A stretch of 64,000 bases of DNA from Nitrosomonadales bacterium (GCA_016199835.1 JACQFX010000037.1:1-64000), one strand, 5' to 3'; counted from the first letter of the stretch, positions 27,001-36,763 are shown. Translations and numbers: made by a program. Notes: generated by a model not told the origin, from the sequence alone.

Positions 27001-27125
27001 ATATAGCCTCTTCACATCCTGCCATTTTTTCGTTAGGATGCACCCCAAATCCAAGCGATTCACTCCGAATTTATCTGGCGGCACCAGCCGCATCCTTTAA
27101 GCAACCAAGAAAAGCGAGAACAACC

Positions 27126-27452
27126 ATGAGCGAACACATCCGTTATGTCACCGACCCCAATTTCTCCGCCGAAGTGCTGCAAGCGCCGCTGCCCGTGCTG
27201 GTGGACTACTGGGCGGAATGGTGCGGCCCCTGCCGCATGATCGCCCCTATCCTGGAAGAAGTCGCACAGGAATATGCCGGTCGACTGACCGTGGCCAAGC
27301 TGAACGTTGACGAGAATCAACAGACGCCGCAAAAATACGGCATCCGTGGCATTCCCACATTGATGCTGTTCAAGAACGGCAATATCGAAGCGACCAAGGT
27401 CGGCGCAGTATCCAAATCACAACTGACCGCTTTTATTGACAGCCACATCTGA
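27126..27452 (+). CDS. trxA: thioredoxin 1
   Basis: The 108-residue thioredoxin has active site [14 protein letters not shown], cis-Pro loop [12 protein letters not shown] and no signal peptide. It is the cytosolic general disulfide reductant, and also the expected donor for CysH and ribonucleotide reductase. The trxA-rho order is widely conserved. Confidence 0.98.
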   Translation: MSEHIRYVTDPNFSAEVLQAPLPVLVDYWAEWCGPCRMIAPILEEVAQEYAGRLTVAKLNVDENQQTPQKYGIRGIPTLMLFKNGNIEATKVGAVSKSQLTAFIDSHI

Positions 27453-27642
27453 ACCGTTTAACCTCGCGCCTGCAACTGTCCTGTTTCGTCCTCGCAACAC
27501 CATAATCAGAACTTAATAAACGATACTTAGGGCAGTTCAGGCGCGCGGGCATCCCGCGCAAACCGTAATACCTTCCCCCATACGTTTTACTTGAATCCAG
27601 GCAAGCTCCCTTAAACCTCGTTCCACCCCTTAATCCCCTTCT

Positions 27643-28899
27643 ATGCACTTATCCGACCTCAAAACAAAACACATCACCGAACTGGTGGAGATGGCCGTCA
27701 CCAACCAGATCGACAATGCCAACCGCATGCGCAAGCAGGATCTGATCTTCGCGCTGCTGAAGAACCAGGCGAAGAAAGGCGAGAGCATCTTCGGCGAAGG
27801 CACGCTGGAAGTGCTGCCGGATGGCTTCGGCTTTCTGCGTTCGCCGGATACTTCTTACCTCGCAGGCCCGGACGACATCTATGTCAGCCCGAGCCAGATC
27901 CGCCGCTTCAACCTGCATACCGGCGACTCGATCGAAGGCGAGATACGCACTCCCAAGGAAGGCGAACGTTATGTTGCGCTGGTCAAGGTGGACAAGGTCA
28001 ATAACGAGCCGCCGGAAAATGCCAAGAACAAGATATTGTTCGAGAACCTGACGCCGCTGTTCCCGACCGAACAACTGCGTCTGGAGCGCGACATCAAGGC
28101 CGAAGAAAACATCACCGGCCGCATCATCGACATCGTTGCTCCCATAGGCAAAGGCCAGCGCGGCTTGCTGGTGGCCTCGCCGAAATCCGGCAAGACGGTG
28201 ATGTTGCAGCATATCGCGCATTCCATCTCTTCCAACAATCCGGATGCGACCCTGATCGTGCTGCTGATCGACGAACGCCCCGAGGAAGTGACCGAAATGA
28301 GCCGCACCGTGCGCGGCGAAGTGGTCGCGTCAACTTTCGATGAGCCCGCCACGCGCCACGTGCAGGTCGCCGAAATGGTGCTGGAAAAAGCCAAGCGTCT
28401 GGTTGAACACAAAAAGGATGTGATCATCCTGCTCGATTCCATCACCCGTCTGGCACGCGCTTACAACACCGTGGTGCCCTCCTCCGGCAAGGTGCTGACC
28501 GGCGGCGTGGACGCCAATGCGCTGCAACGCCCCAAGCGCTTCTTCGGCGCGGCGCGCAACGTGGAAGAAGGCGGCTCGCTCACCATCATCGCCACCGCGC
28601 TGGTGGACACCGGCAGCCGCATGGACGACGTGATCTATGAAGAATTCAAGGGCACCGGCAATATGGAAATCCATCTGGATCGCCGCATGGCCGAAAAACG
28701 CATCTACCCGGCGATCAACGTCAACCGTTCCGGCACGCGCAAGGAAGAATTGCTGATCAAGGCCGACATCCTGCAAAGAATCTGGGTGCTGCGCAAGTTG
28801 CTCTATCCGATGGATGAACTCGAAGCGATGGAATTCCTGCTGGACAAGGTCAAGGCGGCGAAAAACAACTCCGAGTTCTTTGATTCGATGCGCCGTTAA
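27643..28899 (+). CDS. rho: transcription termination factor Rho
   Basis: The 418-residue hexameric RNA helicase shows the N-terminal OB-fold RNA-binding region ([20 protein letters not shown]), the P-loop [13 protein letters not shown], Walker [15 protein letters not shown] and the R-loop/Q-loop region. The preceding 190 bases hold a small GC hairpin near 27541-27558; rho genes are usually autoregulated by leader attenuation, which I cannot verify here. Confidence 0.99.
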   Translation: MHLSDLKTKHITELVEMAVTNQIDNANRMRKQDLIFALLKNQAKKGESIFGEGTLEVLPDGFGFLRSPDTSYLAGPDDIYVSPSQIRRFNLHTGDSIEGEIRTPKEGERYVALVKVDKVNNEPPENAKNKILFENLTPLFPTEQLRLERDIKAEENITGRIIDIVAPIGKGQRGLLVASPKSGKTVMLQHIAHSISSNNPDATLIVLLIDERPEEVTEMSRTVRGEVVASTFDEPATRHVQVAEMVLEKAKRLVEHKKDVIILLDSITRLARAYNTVVPSSGKVLTGGVDANALQRPKRFFGAARNVEEGGSLTIIATALVDTGSRMDDVIYEEFKGTGNMEIHLDRRMAEKRIYPAINVNRSGTRKEELLIKADILQRIWVLRKLLYPMDELEAMEFLLDKVKAAKNNSEFFDSMRR

Positions 28900-28908
28900 A
28901 AAACCATT

Positions 28909-28936
28909 TTGACGGCTAGTTCCGTTTGTGTATAAT
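28909..28936 (+). promoter_or_regulatory. sigma-70 promoter of rplU-rpmA
   Basis: TTGACG (28909-28914), 16 bases, TATAAT (28931-28936) with TG upstream of the -10. It starts just after rho and about 85 bases before rplU. Confidence 0.88.
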
Positions 28937-29022
28937 GCGCGGCTCTGTAAAACGGAGTTTCAGCGCAGGCACAACTTTCAGGTTATGCCCCGTAACTGAA
29001 ACCGCATCCAAGCGAGGTAGTC

Positions 29023-29334
29023 ATGTACGCAGTAATCAAGACCGGCGGTAAGCAATACCGCGTTAAACAGGGCGAGACCCTGAAGATTGAAACCGTTGCT
29101 GGCGATGTCGGCAGCTCGATCGTGCTGGACAAGGTGCTGATGGTAGGCAACGGCGACAAGGTATCCGTCGGCAAACCTCTGCTGGCTGGTGCCACCGTGA
29201 ATGCCACCATCGTGGCCAATGGCCGCCATGACAAGGTAACCATCTTCAAGATGCGTCGCCGCAAGCACTATCAAAAGCATCAAGGTCATCGTCAAAACTA
29301 CACCGAGATCCGCATCGACGGTATCTCGGCTTAA
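29023..29334 (+). CDS. rplU: 50S ribosomal protein L21
   Basis: The 103-residue protein begins [20 protein letters not shown] and contains the L21 signature [20 protein letters not shown]. It pairs with rpmA (L27) 18 bases downstream, the universal order with obgE following. Confidence 0.99.
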   Translation: MYAVIKTGGKQYRVKQGETLKIETVAGDVGSSIVLDKVLMVGNGDKVSVGKPLLAGATVNATIVANGRHDKVTIFKMRRRKHYQKHQGHRQNYTEIRIDGISA

Positions 29335-29352
29335 TTCTGAAGGAGCAGCAAC

Positions 29353-29610
29353 ATGGCATCGAAAAAAGGTGGTGGCAGTACCAGTAACGGCCGCGACTCG
29401 CACTCGAAACGACTGGGTGTAAAGAGCTACGGCGGCGAAGTCATCAACGCGGGCAGCATCATCGTGCGCCAGCGCGGCACCCGGATCCACGCAGGCGACA
29501 ACGTCGGCATGGGCAAGGATCACACCCTGTTCGCCACGATCACCGGCAAAGTGGTATTCGCTGTTAAAGGCGCGATGCGGCGCAAGACCGTCAGCGTGGT
29601 CGCAGCGTAA
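29353..29610 (+). CDS. rpmA: 50S ribosomal protein L27
   Basis: The 85-residue protein starts [20 protein letters not shown] and contains [17 protein letters not shown], the classic L27 sequence reaching into the peptidyl-transferase centre. GAAGGAG precedes the ATG. Confidence 0.99.
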   Translation: MASKKGGGSTSNGRDSHSKRLGVKSYGGEVINAGSIIVRQRGTRIHAGDNVGMGKDHTLFATITGKVVFAVKGAMRRKTVSVVAA

Positions 29611-29630
29611 GCTCGGCCGCACGGCAAGCA

Positions 29631-29656
29631 AGCCCTATCGCAAGGTAGGGCTTTTT
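29631..29656 (+). terminator. Rho-independent terminator of rplU-rpmA
   Basis: AGCCCTA and TAGGGCT flank TCGCAAGG and are followed by six T, about 20 bases after the rpmA stop. Confidence 0.9.
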
Positions 29657-29685
29657 TGTTTGTGGCGGATTGGAAAACAAAATCA

Positions 29686-29823
29686 AGCCACAGAGATCAC
29701 AGAGTACACAGAGAAAGCGCGGCATGCATGGCTTCCCGCATTTCCTGTCGGATAAGATGCGCGCGTTGAATAGCCCGTTTGTTTCTCTCTGTGACCTCTG
29801 TGTTCTCTGTGTTCTCTGTGGCT
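29686..29823. repeat. CACAGAG-type long inverted repeat element
   Basis: The left arm (29686-29716) is built from CCACAGAG, TCACAGAG and ACACAGAG units; the right arm (29782-29823) carries the reverse CTCTGTG units and ends CTCTGTGGCT. About 65 bases separate them. It has the same architecture as the CACGGAA element at 50490-50570. It sits immediately upstream of obgE, so its right arm ends 19 bases before the start codon. Confidence 0.8.
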
Positions 29824-29842
29824 AAATTGCTTTTGACTCTAA

Positions 29843-30910
<1,068 letters not shown>

Positions 30911-30915
30911 ACGCC

Positions 30916-32034
30916 ATGAAAACCGTATTGACCCAGTGCAAACGCGTCGTCGTCAAGGTCGGCAGCAGCCTCGTCACCAATCAGGGCGAGGGGCTGGATG
31001 TGCAGGCCATAGTCGGCTGGGCGCAACAGATCGCCGCGTTGCGCGAGAACGGCTGCGAAGTGGTGCTGGTCTCCTCCGGCGCGATCGCGGAAGGCATGCA
31101 ACGCCTGGGCTGGAAGCAGCGCCCGAGCGCCGTGCACGAATTGCAGGCCGCCGCCGCCGTGGGCCAGATGGGCTTGGTGCAAGTCTATGAAAGCTGTTTC
31201 CGCGAACATGGCCTGCGCGCCGCACAGGTGTTGCTCACCCACGCCGACCTCGCCGACCGCGAACGCTACCTCAATGCGCGCTCCACCCTGCGCACGCTGC
31301 TCAACCTGAACGTCATCCCCATCATCAACGAGAACGACACCGTGGTCACCGACGAGATCAAGTTCGGCGACAACGACACGTTAGGTGCGCTGGTCGCCAA
31401 CCTGATCGAAGCCGATGCGCTCATCATTCTCACCGACCAGAGCGGCCTGTATAGCGCCGACCCGCGCAAAGACCCGGCAGCCAAACTGATAGACGCGGCA
31501 CAAGCGGGCGATGCGCAACTGGAAAGCATGGCAGGCGGCGCCGGCAGCCACATCGGACGCGGCGGCATGATCACCAAGGTGCTCGCCGCAAAACGCGCGG
31601 CACGCAGCGGCGCGCACACCGTCATCGCCTCCGGTCATGAAAAAGACGTGCTGCCGCGCCTGTTACGCGGCGAGAACATCGGCACCCTGCTCATCGCCCC
31701 CGAACTGACGCTGGCCGCACGCAAGCAATGGCTGGCCGATCATCTGCAAGTCGGCGGCATGATCACGCTGGACGCGGGTGCCGTACGCGCCCTGCGCAAC
31801 GAAGGCAAGAGCCTGCTGCCGATAGGCGTAACCGAAGTCAGCGGCGAATTCGAACGCGGCGCCGTAGTCGCCATCCTCGACGATAACGGCAGAGACATCG
31901 CACGCGGCCTGGTCAACTACACCGCCGAAGAAACCCGCCGCATCGCCCGCCACCCCAGCCACGAAATCGAAACCATACTCGGCTATGTGGACGAACTGGA
32001 ACTCATTCACCGCGATAATCTGGTTCTGTTGTAA
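30916..32034 (+). CDS. proB: glutamate 5-kinase
   Basis: The 372-residue protein has an amino-acid kinase domain ([47 protein letters not shown]) and a C-terminal PUA domain (from about residue 280, [20 protein letters not shown]). It starts proline synthesis by phosphorylating glutamate. It begins five bases after obgE. proA is not nearby. Confidence 0.97.
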   Translation: MKTVLTQCKRVVVKVGSSLVTNQGEGLDVQAIVGWAQQIAALRENGCEVVLVSSGAIAEGMQRLGWKQRPSAVHELQAAAAVGQMGLVQVYESCFREHGLRAAQVLLTHADLADRERYLNARSTLRTLLNLNVIPIINENDTVVTDEIKFGDNDTLGALVANLIEADALIILTDQSGLYSADPRKDPAAKLIDAAQAGDAQLESMAGGAGSHIGRGGMITKVLAAKRAARSGAHTVIASGHEKDVLPRLLRGENIGTLLIAPELTLAARKQWLADHLQVGGMITLDAGAVRALRNEGKSLLPIGVTEVSGEFERGAVVAILDDNGRDIARGLVNYTAEETRRIARHPSHEIETILGYVDELELIHRDNLVLL

Positions 32035-32054
32035 AGCAGAACCAGATTGCGGTG
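32009..32054. repeat. very long hairpin spanning the proB stop codon
   Basis: AATCTGGTTCTG (32017-32028) and CAGAACCAGATT (32037-32048) form a perfect 12-bp stem around the proB stop; beyond a GAT bulge, CACCGC and GCGGTG extend pairing by six more. There is no T-run. It separates convergent proB and msrA and may act as a bidirectional mRNA 3-prime stabiliser. Confidence 0.75.
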
Positions 32055-32093
32055 AACTTCCGCTCCATCCCCATGCCCCCCGATTTCACCGAC

Positions 32094-32750
32094 CTACCTG
32101 TACAACCCAGAAAACTGCTCCTTCAAGTGCTCGACCTTGGGCCGGTCGTTGACATAGATGTAGGGGTTGTACGGGTGCAGCTCGGCGAAGTTCTGGTGAT
32201 AGTCCTCGGCAGGATAGAACGCAGGCAAAGTAGAAATCCGGGTTACGATTTTTTGCGGATAGACACGCGCGGCACCGAGCTGGCTGATATAGCTTGCAGC
32301 CACTTTTTGCTGTTCGGCATTCGTTGTGAATATCTCCGAACGATATTGCGTGCCGCTGTCCGGTCCCTGGCGATTGAGTTGCGTGGGATCGTTGGCAACC
32401 GCAAAGAAGATTTTCAGCAACTGGCCATAGCTTATTCTGGACGGATCGTAAACGACCTTGACCGATTCTGCATGGCCGGTATTTCCGTCGCTGACCAGCG
32501 CGTATTTTGCTGTATCCGCGCTGCCGCCCGCATAGCCTGATGTGGCGGAGATCACGCCTTTCACATGCTGGAACACCGCCTGCACGCCCCAGAAACAACC
32601 GCCCGCAAACACTGCGGACTGTTGCGACGCAACCTTTGCGACAGGCGTATCGACAGCAGGATTGGGCAAACTGGAAGTCTGGCCGTCAGCCCAGGCAGCG
32701 CCGCACAAGACGACTGAACTGATCAGGATGCGTATGAGTAACGGGAACAT
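32094..32750 (-). CDS. msrA: periplasmic peptide methionine sulfoxide reductase A
   Basis: The 218-residue protein has a signal peptide (residues 1-21, ending GAAWA) and an MsrA domain with catalytic GCFWG (in VFAGGCFWGVQAVFQ) and the conserved blocks YDPSRISYGQLLKIFF and DSGTQYRSEIFT. It reduces the S-isomer of methionine sulfoxide in periplasmic proteins. It lies 33 bases after a small gene with AAGGAG before the start, and both are expected from one SigF-type promoter. Confidence 0.96.
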   Translation of the reverse strand: MFPLLIRILISSVVLCGAAWADGQTSSLPNPAVDTPVAKVASQQSAVFAGGCFWGVQAVFQHVKGVISATSGYAGGSADTAKYALVSDGNTGHAESVKVVYDPSRISYGQLLKIFFAVANDPTQLNRQGPDSGTQYRSEIFTTNAEQQKVAASYISQLGAARVYPQKIVTRISTLPAFYPAEDYHQNFAELHPYNPYIYVNDRPKVEHLKEQFSGLYR

Positions 32751-32783
32751 GTGGCCTCTCCTTTCTCTGCGGTTTGAAACGGC

Positions 32784-33014
32784 TCAAGCCAAAACGTTCA
32801 ACAACTGTCCCACGACCTGGCCGCTGGTGTTCACGCTGGGCGTGGGAGCCGAAGTGGCATTGGCATTGGCGTTATCGATCCTAGCGGAAGTTGCCCCGCT
32901 GGCATCCGGCCTGTCCAGGCTCCTGATGCGGTTCTGCTCGGATTGAAGACGGCTGCTGGCCGCGAATAATTCGTTGCTGCCCGAGCAACTGGATGAAGTG
33001 CAACTGATCGCCAT
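32784..33014 (-). CDS. small SigF-controlled protein with LNVLA tail
   Basis: This 76-residue protein (MAISCTSSSCSGSNELFAAS at the start, GQVVGQLLNVLA at the end) has no signal peptide by eye, a CxxxxC pair near the N-terminus, a short heptad-like segment (SRLQSEQNRIRSL, residues 20-32) and a Ser/Thr/Asn/Ala-rich C-terminal half. The final residues resemble those of another SigF-controlled protein at 36048 (NFLNVFA). AAGGAGC lies seven bases before the start. It is first in the operon with msrA. No known family; existence is well supported by SD, promoter and operon position. Confidence 0.75.
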   Translation of the reverse strand: MAISCTSSSCSGSNELFAASSRLQSEQNRIRSLDRPDASGATSARIDNANANATSAPTPSVNTSGQVVGQLLNVLA

Positions 33015-33080
33015 GATGAAAGCTCCTTGTGGATATTTTTGAACTTGTGTCGCCTCCGTTCGTGGAGGCTTACAAGCAGA

Positions 33081-33106
33081 TTCGCTAGAGCAGCAAAAAA
33101 AGTTAC
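33081..33106 (-). promoter_or_regulatory. SigF-type ECF promoter of small gene-msrA
   Basis: On the minus strand GTAACT (33106-33101), 16 bases, CGAATC (from 33084). The leader to the small gene at 33014 is about 60 bases. Confidence 0.82.
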
Positions 33107-33293
33107 ACCCGCCATGAAAAGTTTCTTCAACCTGATTGCCCGCTATCGTTGCATCGGCATACGCAGTGGAATCCACTAGAGCGAAATGGGGGGGCGACAG
33201 TTAGGGCGTGGTGGCGCACCGCACAAGTTACCACGCGCAATATGGTAACCAATCCAGCCTGTATCCCTCCAGTCATATATGTAACAGCAGCGT

Positions 33294-33839
33294 TTAATGT
33301 CTGACCGCACTCGCCCCCTGCTGTGCCTCATCGAGCAAGGCCAGGATCCTGTCCTCGATCTCCTGGTACGCGCCTTCGCCATAATGCTGGTAGCGCAACC
33401 GGCCTTGTGCGTCAATCAGGTATTGCGCCGGCCAGAATCTGTTTCCGTAAGCATTCCAGATCGTGTATTGGTTATCCATCGCTACCGGATAAGTGACGCC
33501 CAGCCTCTTGATCGCCTGCTCGACATTCTGCTGGTTCTTTTCAACGTCGAACTCCGGCGTCTGCACACCGATCACCACCAGGCCTCTGGCGCGATATTTC
33601 TCATCCCACGCTTTAACGTGCGGCAAGGCGTTCAGGCAGTTGCTGCACGTGTAAGTCCAGAAATCGACCAGCACCACTTTGCCGCGCAGCATCTCATTGT
33701 TCAGCGGTTTCGAATTCAGCCATTGCGTCGCACCGCTCAGGGGCGCCGCAATGTGGCTGCCGGCCATAACCGGTACGGATGAAAAAATGCCAGCCATCAA
33801 TACGGCCAAGGATAGATACAGGCTTCTGCGCATCGACAT
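33294..33839 (-). CDS. periplasmic TlpA/DipZ-like thioredoxin protein
   Basis: The product of about 181 residues has an N-terminal signal segment (RRSLYLSLAVLMAGIFSSVP) and an AhpC/TlpA-type thioredoxin fold with active site WTYTCSNCLNALPHVKAW, the YTCSNC form typical of DipZ C-terminal domains, plus GVQTPEFDVEKNQQNVEQAI. It probably delivers reductant to periplasmic MsrA and MsrB, whose genes flank it. The start at 33839 follows GAGAGG; it is 16 bases after msrB in the same operon. Confidence 0.9.
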   Translation of the reverse strand: MSMRRSLYLSLAVLMAGIFSSVPVMAGSHIAAPLSGATQWLNSKPLNNEMLRGKVVLVDFWTYTCSNCLNALPHVKAWDEKYRARGLVVIGVQTPEFDVEKNQQNVEQAIKRLGVTYPVAMDNQYTIWNAYGNRFWPAQYLIDAQGRLRYQHYGEGAYQEIEDRILALLDEAQQGASAVRH

Positions 33840-33855
33840 AATCGTCCTCTCGTCT

Positions 33856-34398
33856 TTAGCTCTTGCGCAGCGGCACGAAGCGCATCGCAACAGTGTTCAT
33901 GCAATAGCGCAAACCCGTGGGCTGCGGGCCGTCGTTGAACACATGCCCAAGGTGGGCGTCGCACAGCGCGCACCGCACCTCGGTGCGCGTGATGCCGAAC
34001 ATGTGATCGGCGATTTCGTGGACATTCTCTGCCGCGATCGGTTGCCAGAAACTCGGCCAGCCGGTTCCCGAGTCGAACTTGGTCTTTGCGTCGAAAAGCG
34101 AATTGTCGCAACACACGCAGCGGTACAGCCCGGGCTCATGTCTGTCGTAGCCCGGCTGGGAAAACGCGCGCTCGGTGCCTTGTTTGCGCGTCACGTCGTA
34201 AGCCAATGGCGACAACGTCCTTTTCCATTCCGCATCTTTGCTCACCTTGCTCAGGTTCGCATGTCCCAGCGATTTTCCATCATCGGAGAACTGCATGACG
34301 GTCACTTTGTCACCGCCAGCCAAGACCCCGGCATAAGAGCGGGTCGCGCAGAATGCCGCGATGCCGGATAAGGTGAACAAGAATTGTCTGCGTTGCAT
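33856..34398 (-). CDS. msrB: exported peptide methionine sulfoxide reductase B
   Basis: The 180-residue protein begins MQRRQFLFTLSGIAAFCATR, a Tat-like signal with adjacent arginines. The MsrB domain has the two zinc CxxC pairs (CVCCDNSLFD and CALCDAHLGHVF) and the catalytic cysteine in RYCMNTVAM. It repairs the R-isomer of methionine sulfoxide in exported proteins. GGAGATACCATC precedes the ATG at 34398. It heads an operon with the TlpA-like gene, under a SigF-type promoter. Confidence 0.95.
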   Translation of the reverse strand: MQRRQFLFTLSGIAAFCATRSYAGVLAGGDKVTVMQFSDDGKSLGHANLSKVSKDAEWKRTLSPLAYDVTRKQGTERAFSQPGYDRHEPGLYRCVCCDNSLFDAKTKFDSGTGWPSFWQPIAAENVHEIADHMFGITRTEVRCALCDAHLGHVFNDGPQPTGLRYCMNTVAMRFVPLRKS

Positions 34399-34488
34399 GA
34401 TGGTATCTCCTGTATTCAATGCCTGTTCGAGTGGCGCATCCCGTATCCGGTTCAAAATCGGTTATGATCCGCCCTGCCTGACACTGTA

Positions 34489-34514
34489 TTCGAATAGCGG
34501 TGAAAAAAAGTTAC
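34489..34514 (-). promoter_or_regulatory. SigF-type ECF promoter of msrB operon
   Basis: On the minus strand GTAACT (34514-34509), 16 bases, CGAATA (from 34492). It lies back-to-back with the plus-strand SigF-type promoter at 34549, so one 90-base interval drives two divergent operons. Confidence 0.82.
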
Positions 34515-34548
34515 AAAACAATTCCGGAATGTTTTTTTGTATGAGCAT

Positions 34549-34575
34549 GTAACCAATCTGCCGTTTCCTGCGAAT
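34549..34575 (+). promoter_or_regulatory. SigF-type ECF promoter of cytochrome b561-molybdoprotein operon
   Basis: GTAACC (34549-34554), 16 bases, CGAATT (34571). The start codon follows about 30 bases after the -10. Confidence 0.82.
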
Positions 34576-34604
34576 TGATCGGCAGATAGACAACGGTATT
34601 GAGG

Positions 34605-35204
34605 ATGATGAATTCCGACAGTAAAACCATACACCCGATCTGGTTGCGGCTGAATCACTGGGTCAATCTGCTCGCGCTGACCATTCTCGTGCTCAGCGGC
34701 TGGCGCATCTATAACGCTGCGCCCATCTTCGCTTTCAGTTTCCCCGGTCAGATTGTTTTGGGCGACTGGCTGGGTGGAGCCCTGCTGTGGCACTTCGCGG
34801 CGATGTGGCTGCTGTTCTTCAATGGCCTGATATACCTGTTCCTCAACATCGTGACCGGCCGCTTCAAGACCCGTTTCTTTCCGCTCCGCCCACGCGACCT
34901 GCTCCACGACTTCACCGCCGCATTAAAGGGCAAGCTGACCCACGACACGCCATCCGAATACAACGCGGTGCAGAAACTGGCATACCTGTTCGTGATCGCC
35001 GATGTGATCCTGCTCGTGCTGTCCGGGCTGGTGGTGTGGAAGTCGGTGCAATTCCCGCTGTTGCGCGACCTGATGGGCGATTACGACAATGCGCGCATCG
35101 TCCATTTCTGCGCGATGGCCGCGTTGCTCGCGTTCGCTGCGATCCATGTCGTGATGGTCGCACTCGTACCGCGCACCCTGCTCATGATGATACGTGGACG
35201 CTGA
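34605..35204 (+). CDS. cytochrome b561-type membrane protein
   Basis: The protein of about 199 residues has four transmembrane helices with candidate haem histidines in WLRLNHWVNLLAL (TM1), ALLWHFAAMWLLFF (TM2) and NARIVHFCAMAALLAFAAIH (TM4). This is the di-haem b561/HydC-like fold that passes quinol electrons to a periplasmic partner. The molybdoprotein gene starts nine bases downstream, so they probably form one redox pair, analogous to MsrQ with MsrP but of a different membrane family. The exact start among ATG 34605, ATG 34608 and TTG 34599 is open; GAGG overlaps this spot. Confidence 0.88.
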   Translation: MMNSDSKTIHPIWLRLNHWVNLLALTILVLSGWRIYNAAPIFAFSFPGQIVLGDWLGGALLWHFAAMWLLFFNGLIYLFLNIVTGRFKTRFFPLRPRDLLHDFTAALKGKLTHDTPSEYNAVQKLAYLFVIADVILLVLSGLVVWKSVQFPLLRDLMGDYDNARIVHFCAMAALLAFAAIHVVMVALVPRTLLMMIRGR

Positions 35205-35213
35205 GAGGCCCGG

Positions 35214-35972
35214 ATGAAAAAAGATTTCGACAAAGCCATCGTCATTCAGGAAGCGCTCAAGGAACTACCCTCCTCCGCGCGCCGTTTGTTCATGAAACGC
35301 GCCGTCACGCTGGGCGGCCTGTCGCTGCTGAGCGGATGCGCCGTGACCGATAAAGATTCAGCCGAGCGCATGTTGCGAAAGATATCTACCCTCAACGATG
35401 ACTTCCAGGCCTGGCTGTTCGACCCGAACAAACTCGCGCCTACTTATCCCGAATCCATGATCACCCGGCCGGTCCCGTTCAATGCCTTTTATGATCGCGA
35501 CGAGATACCCGAGATCGACGAGAGCGATTTCCTGCTGGAAGTCAGCGGGCTGGTTGCGGACAAGCATAGCTGGCCATTGCAGGAGCTCTATCAACTGCCT
35601 CAGACTGACCAGGTCACGCGCCATATCTGTGTCGAAGGCTGGAGCGCGATAGGCAAATGGGGCGGCGTCACGTTTTCTACTTTTCTCAAGCGTATCGGTG
35701 CCGATCTCACTGCAAAATATGTCGGCTTCAAATGCGAGGATGATTACTACACCAGCATAGACATGCCGACCGCACTGCACGCGCAAACGCTGCTGGCTTT
35801 CACTTACGATGGAAGGATACTGCCGCCGGAATACGGCTATCCGATGAAGCTGCGCATGCCCACCAAGCTAGGCTATAAAAATCCGAAACATATAGCCGCA
35901 ATATTCGTCACCAACACCAATCCGGGCGGCTACTGGGAAGACAAGGGATACAACTGGTTTGGTGGAATTTGA
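35214..35972 (+). CDS. exported molybdopterin-dependent oxidoreductase (sulfite oxidase/MsrP-like)
   Basis: The 252-residue protein carries a Tat signal (RRLFMKR at residues 23-29) followed by a lipobox-like LLSGC, so it may be a Tat-exported lipoprotein. The sulfite-oxidase fold shows the molybdenum-ligand cysteine in RHICVEGWSAIGKWGG and the domain blocks GFKCEDDYYTSIDM and GYPMKLRMPTKLGYKNPKHI. Members reduce oxidised methionine (MsrP) or other S/N-oxides. Its SigF-type promoter and msrA/msrB neighbours support a methionine-sulfoxide or related repair role, but substrate is inferred. Confidence 0.9.
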   Translation: MKKDFDKAIVIQEALKELPSSARRLFMKRAVTLGGLSLLSGCAVTDKDSAERMLRKISTLNDDFQAWLFDPNKLAPTYPESMITRPVPFNAFYDRDEIPEIDESDFLLEVSGLVADKHSWPLQELYQLPQTDQVTRHICVEGWSAIGKWGGVTFSTFLKRIGADLTAKYVGFKCEDDYYTSIDMPTALHAQTLLAFTYDGRILPPEYGYPMKLRMPTKLGYKNPKHIAAIFVTNTNPGGYWEDKGYNWFGGI

Positions 35973-36047
35973 ATCAGGCCGGAAGCGAGCCCGATACACC
36001 CGGCTCCGTTGCTGGAAGACGACCCCGGCGAAAGACCGGAAAAACCA

Positions 36048-36377
36048 TCAGGCAAACACGTTCAGAAAATTTCCTGTCGACGGATTCGACGAGGCTGCCA
36101 CTGTGCCAGTCCAACCCTGAGCCTGAGTTACCGCTGTAGCTGGCCTGTCACCAGCCGTTTGCACCTTATCTGTTTCCTCGATGCGCGCCTTGAGTTCGCT
36201 GATCTTGCTGGATATGGCCTCTATCCTGGTCTTGCCTTCCAGCGTCCTGGCGGAATCACAATTGACGCAGTCCGACAATTGCTTCTGATAGCGCGCGAGC
36301 TGGGCCTCAAGGCCAACGGTACCCGAACCGGCACCTATGGCCGCCGAATATGCATGAGACCCGATCGCGCTTATCAT
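36048..36377 (-). CDS. small SigF-controlled protein with LNVFA tail
   Basis: The 109-residue protein starts MISAIGSHAYSAAIGAGSGT, has a central helical segment predicted to coil (EGKTRIEAISSKISELKARI, residues 47-66) with a CVNC pair just before it, and a Ser/Thr/Ala/Gly-rich C-terminal third ending GNFLNVFA. That end resembles the end of the small protein at 32784 (GQLLNVLA). No signal peptide is apparent. GGGGGG lies before the ATG, 18 bases after the MXKDX gene, so the two form an operon. No family recognised. Confidence 0.75.
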   Translation of the reverse strand: MISAIGSHAYSAAIGAGSGTVGLEAQLARYQKQLSDCVNCDSARTLEGKTRIEAISSKISELKARIEETDKVQTAGDRPATAVTQAQGWTGTVAASSNPSTGNFLNVFA

Positions 36378-36395
36378 ATCCGCCCCCCAACCAGC

Positions 36396-36683
36396 TTATT
36401 TCTTATCCATGGCCATACCGCCGCCTGGCGCCATGCTCCCGCCCTGCTCCATCATGCCGTCTTGCTTCATCTTGTTTTTGTGCTTGCCCATTTTCTTGCT
36501 GTGTCTTTTCATCTTCATCCCATCTTTATCCATGGCGTCCTTGCCCATGGAATCTTTGCTCATGGCGTCTTTGCTCATGGTTTGCATGCCCATGGAGTCC
36601 GCCGCCACGGCATTCCCGGCGAGCACGAAACTGCCGGAAGTCATCAGGCAAAGCGAAAATAAAGCGCAAGAAAATCTGTTCAT
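36396..36683 (-). CDS. pentapeptide MXKDX-repeat protein
   Basis: A signal peptide (residues 1-27, ending NAVAA) is followed by tandem five-residue units MSKDA, MSKDS, MGKDA and MDKDG, then a Met/Lys/His-rich tail with several GG-M motifs. This is the MXKDX-repeat family of exported small proteins; the many Met, Asp and His side chains suggest metal (copper or other) binding or a sacrificial methionine reservoir, but function is not established. AAGGAGATTCAA precedes the start. A SigF-type promoter lies 80 bases upstream. Confidence 0.88.
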   Translation of the reverse strand: MNRFSCALFSLCLMTSGSFVLAGNAVAADSMGMQTMSKDAMSKDSMGKDAMDKDGMKMKRHSKKMGKHKNKMKQDGMMEQGGSMAPGGGMAMDKK

Positions 36684-36763
36684 TTGAATCTCCTTTTGTG
36701 TAAAGTGGCATCATTGCACACGGGCATCATTCACGACTGCGTTATTCCCCGTGTGCTGCCATA

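Noticed and set aside
31829..31858. GTAACC followed by CGAA inside proB as a sixth SigF-type site
   Set aside because: Spacing is 17 rather than 16 and it lies within coding sequence with no gene start downstream.
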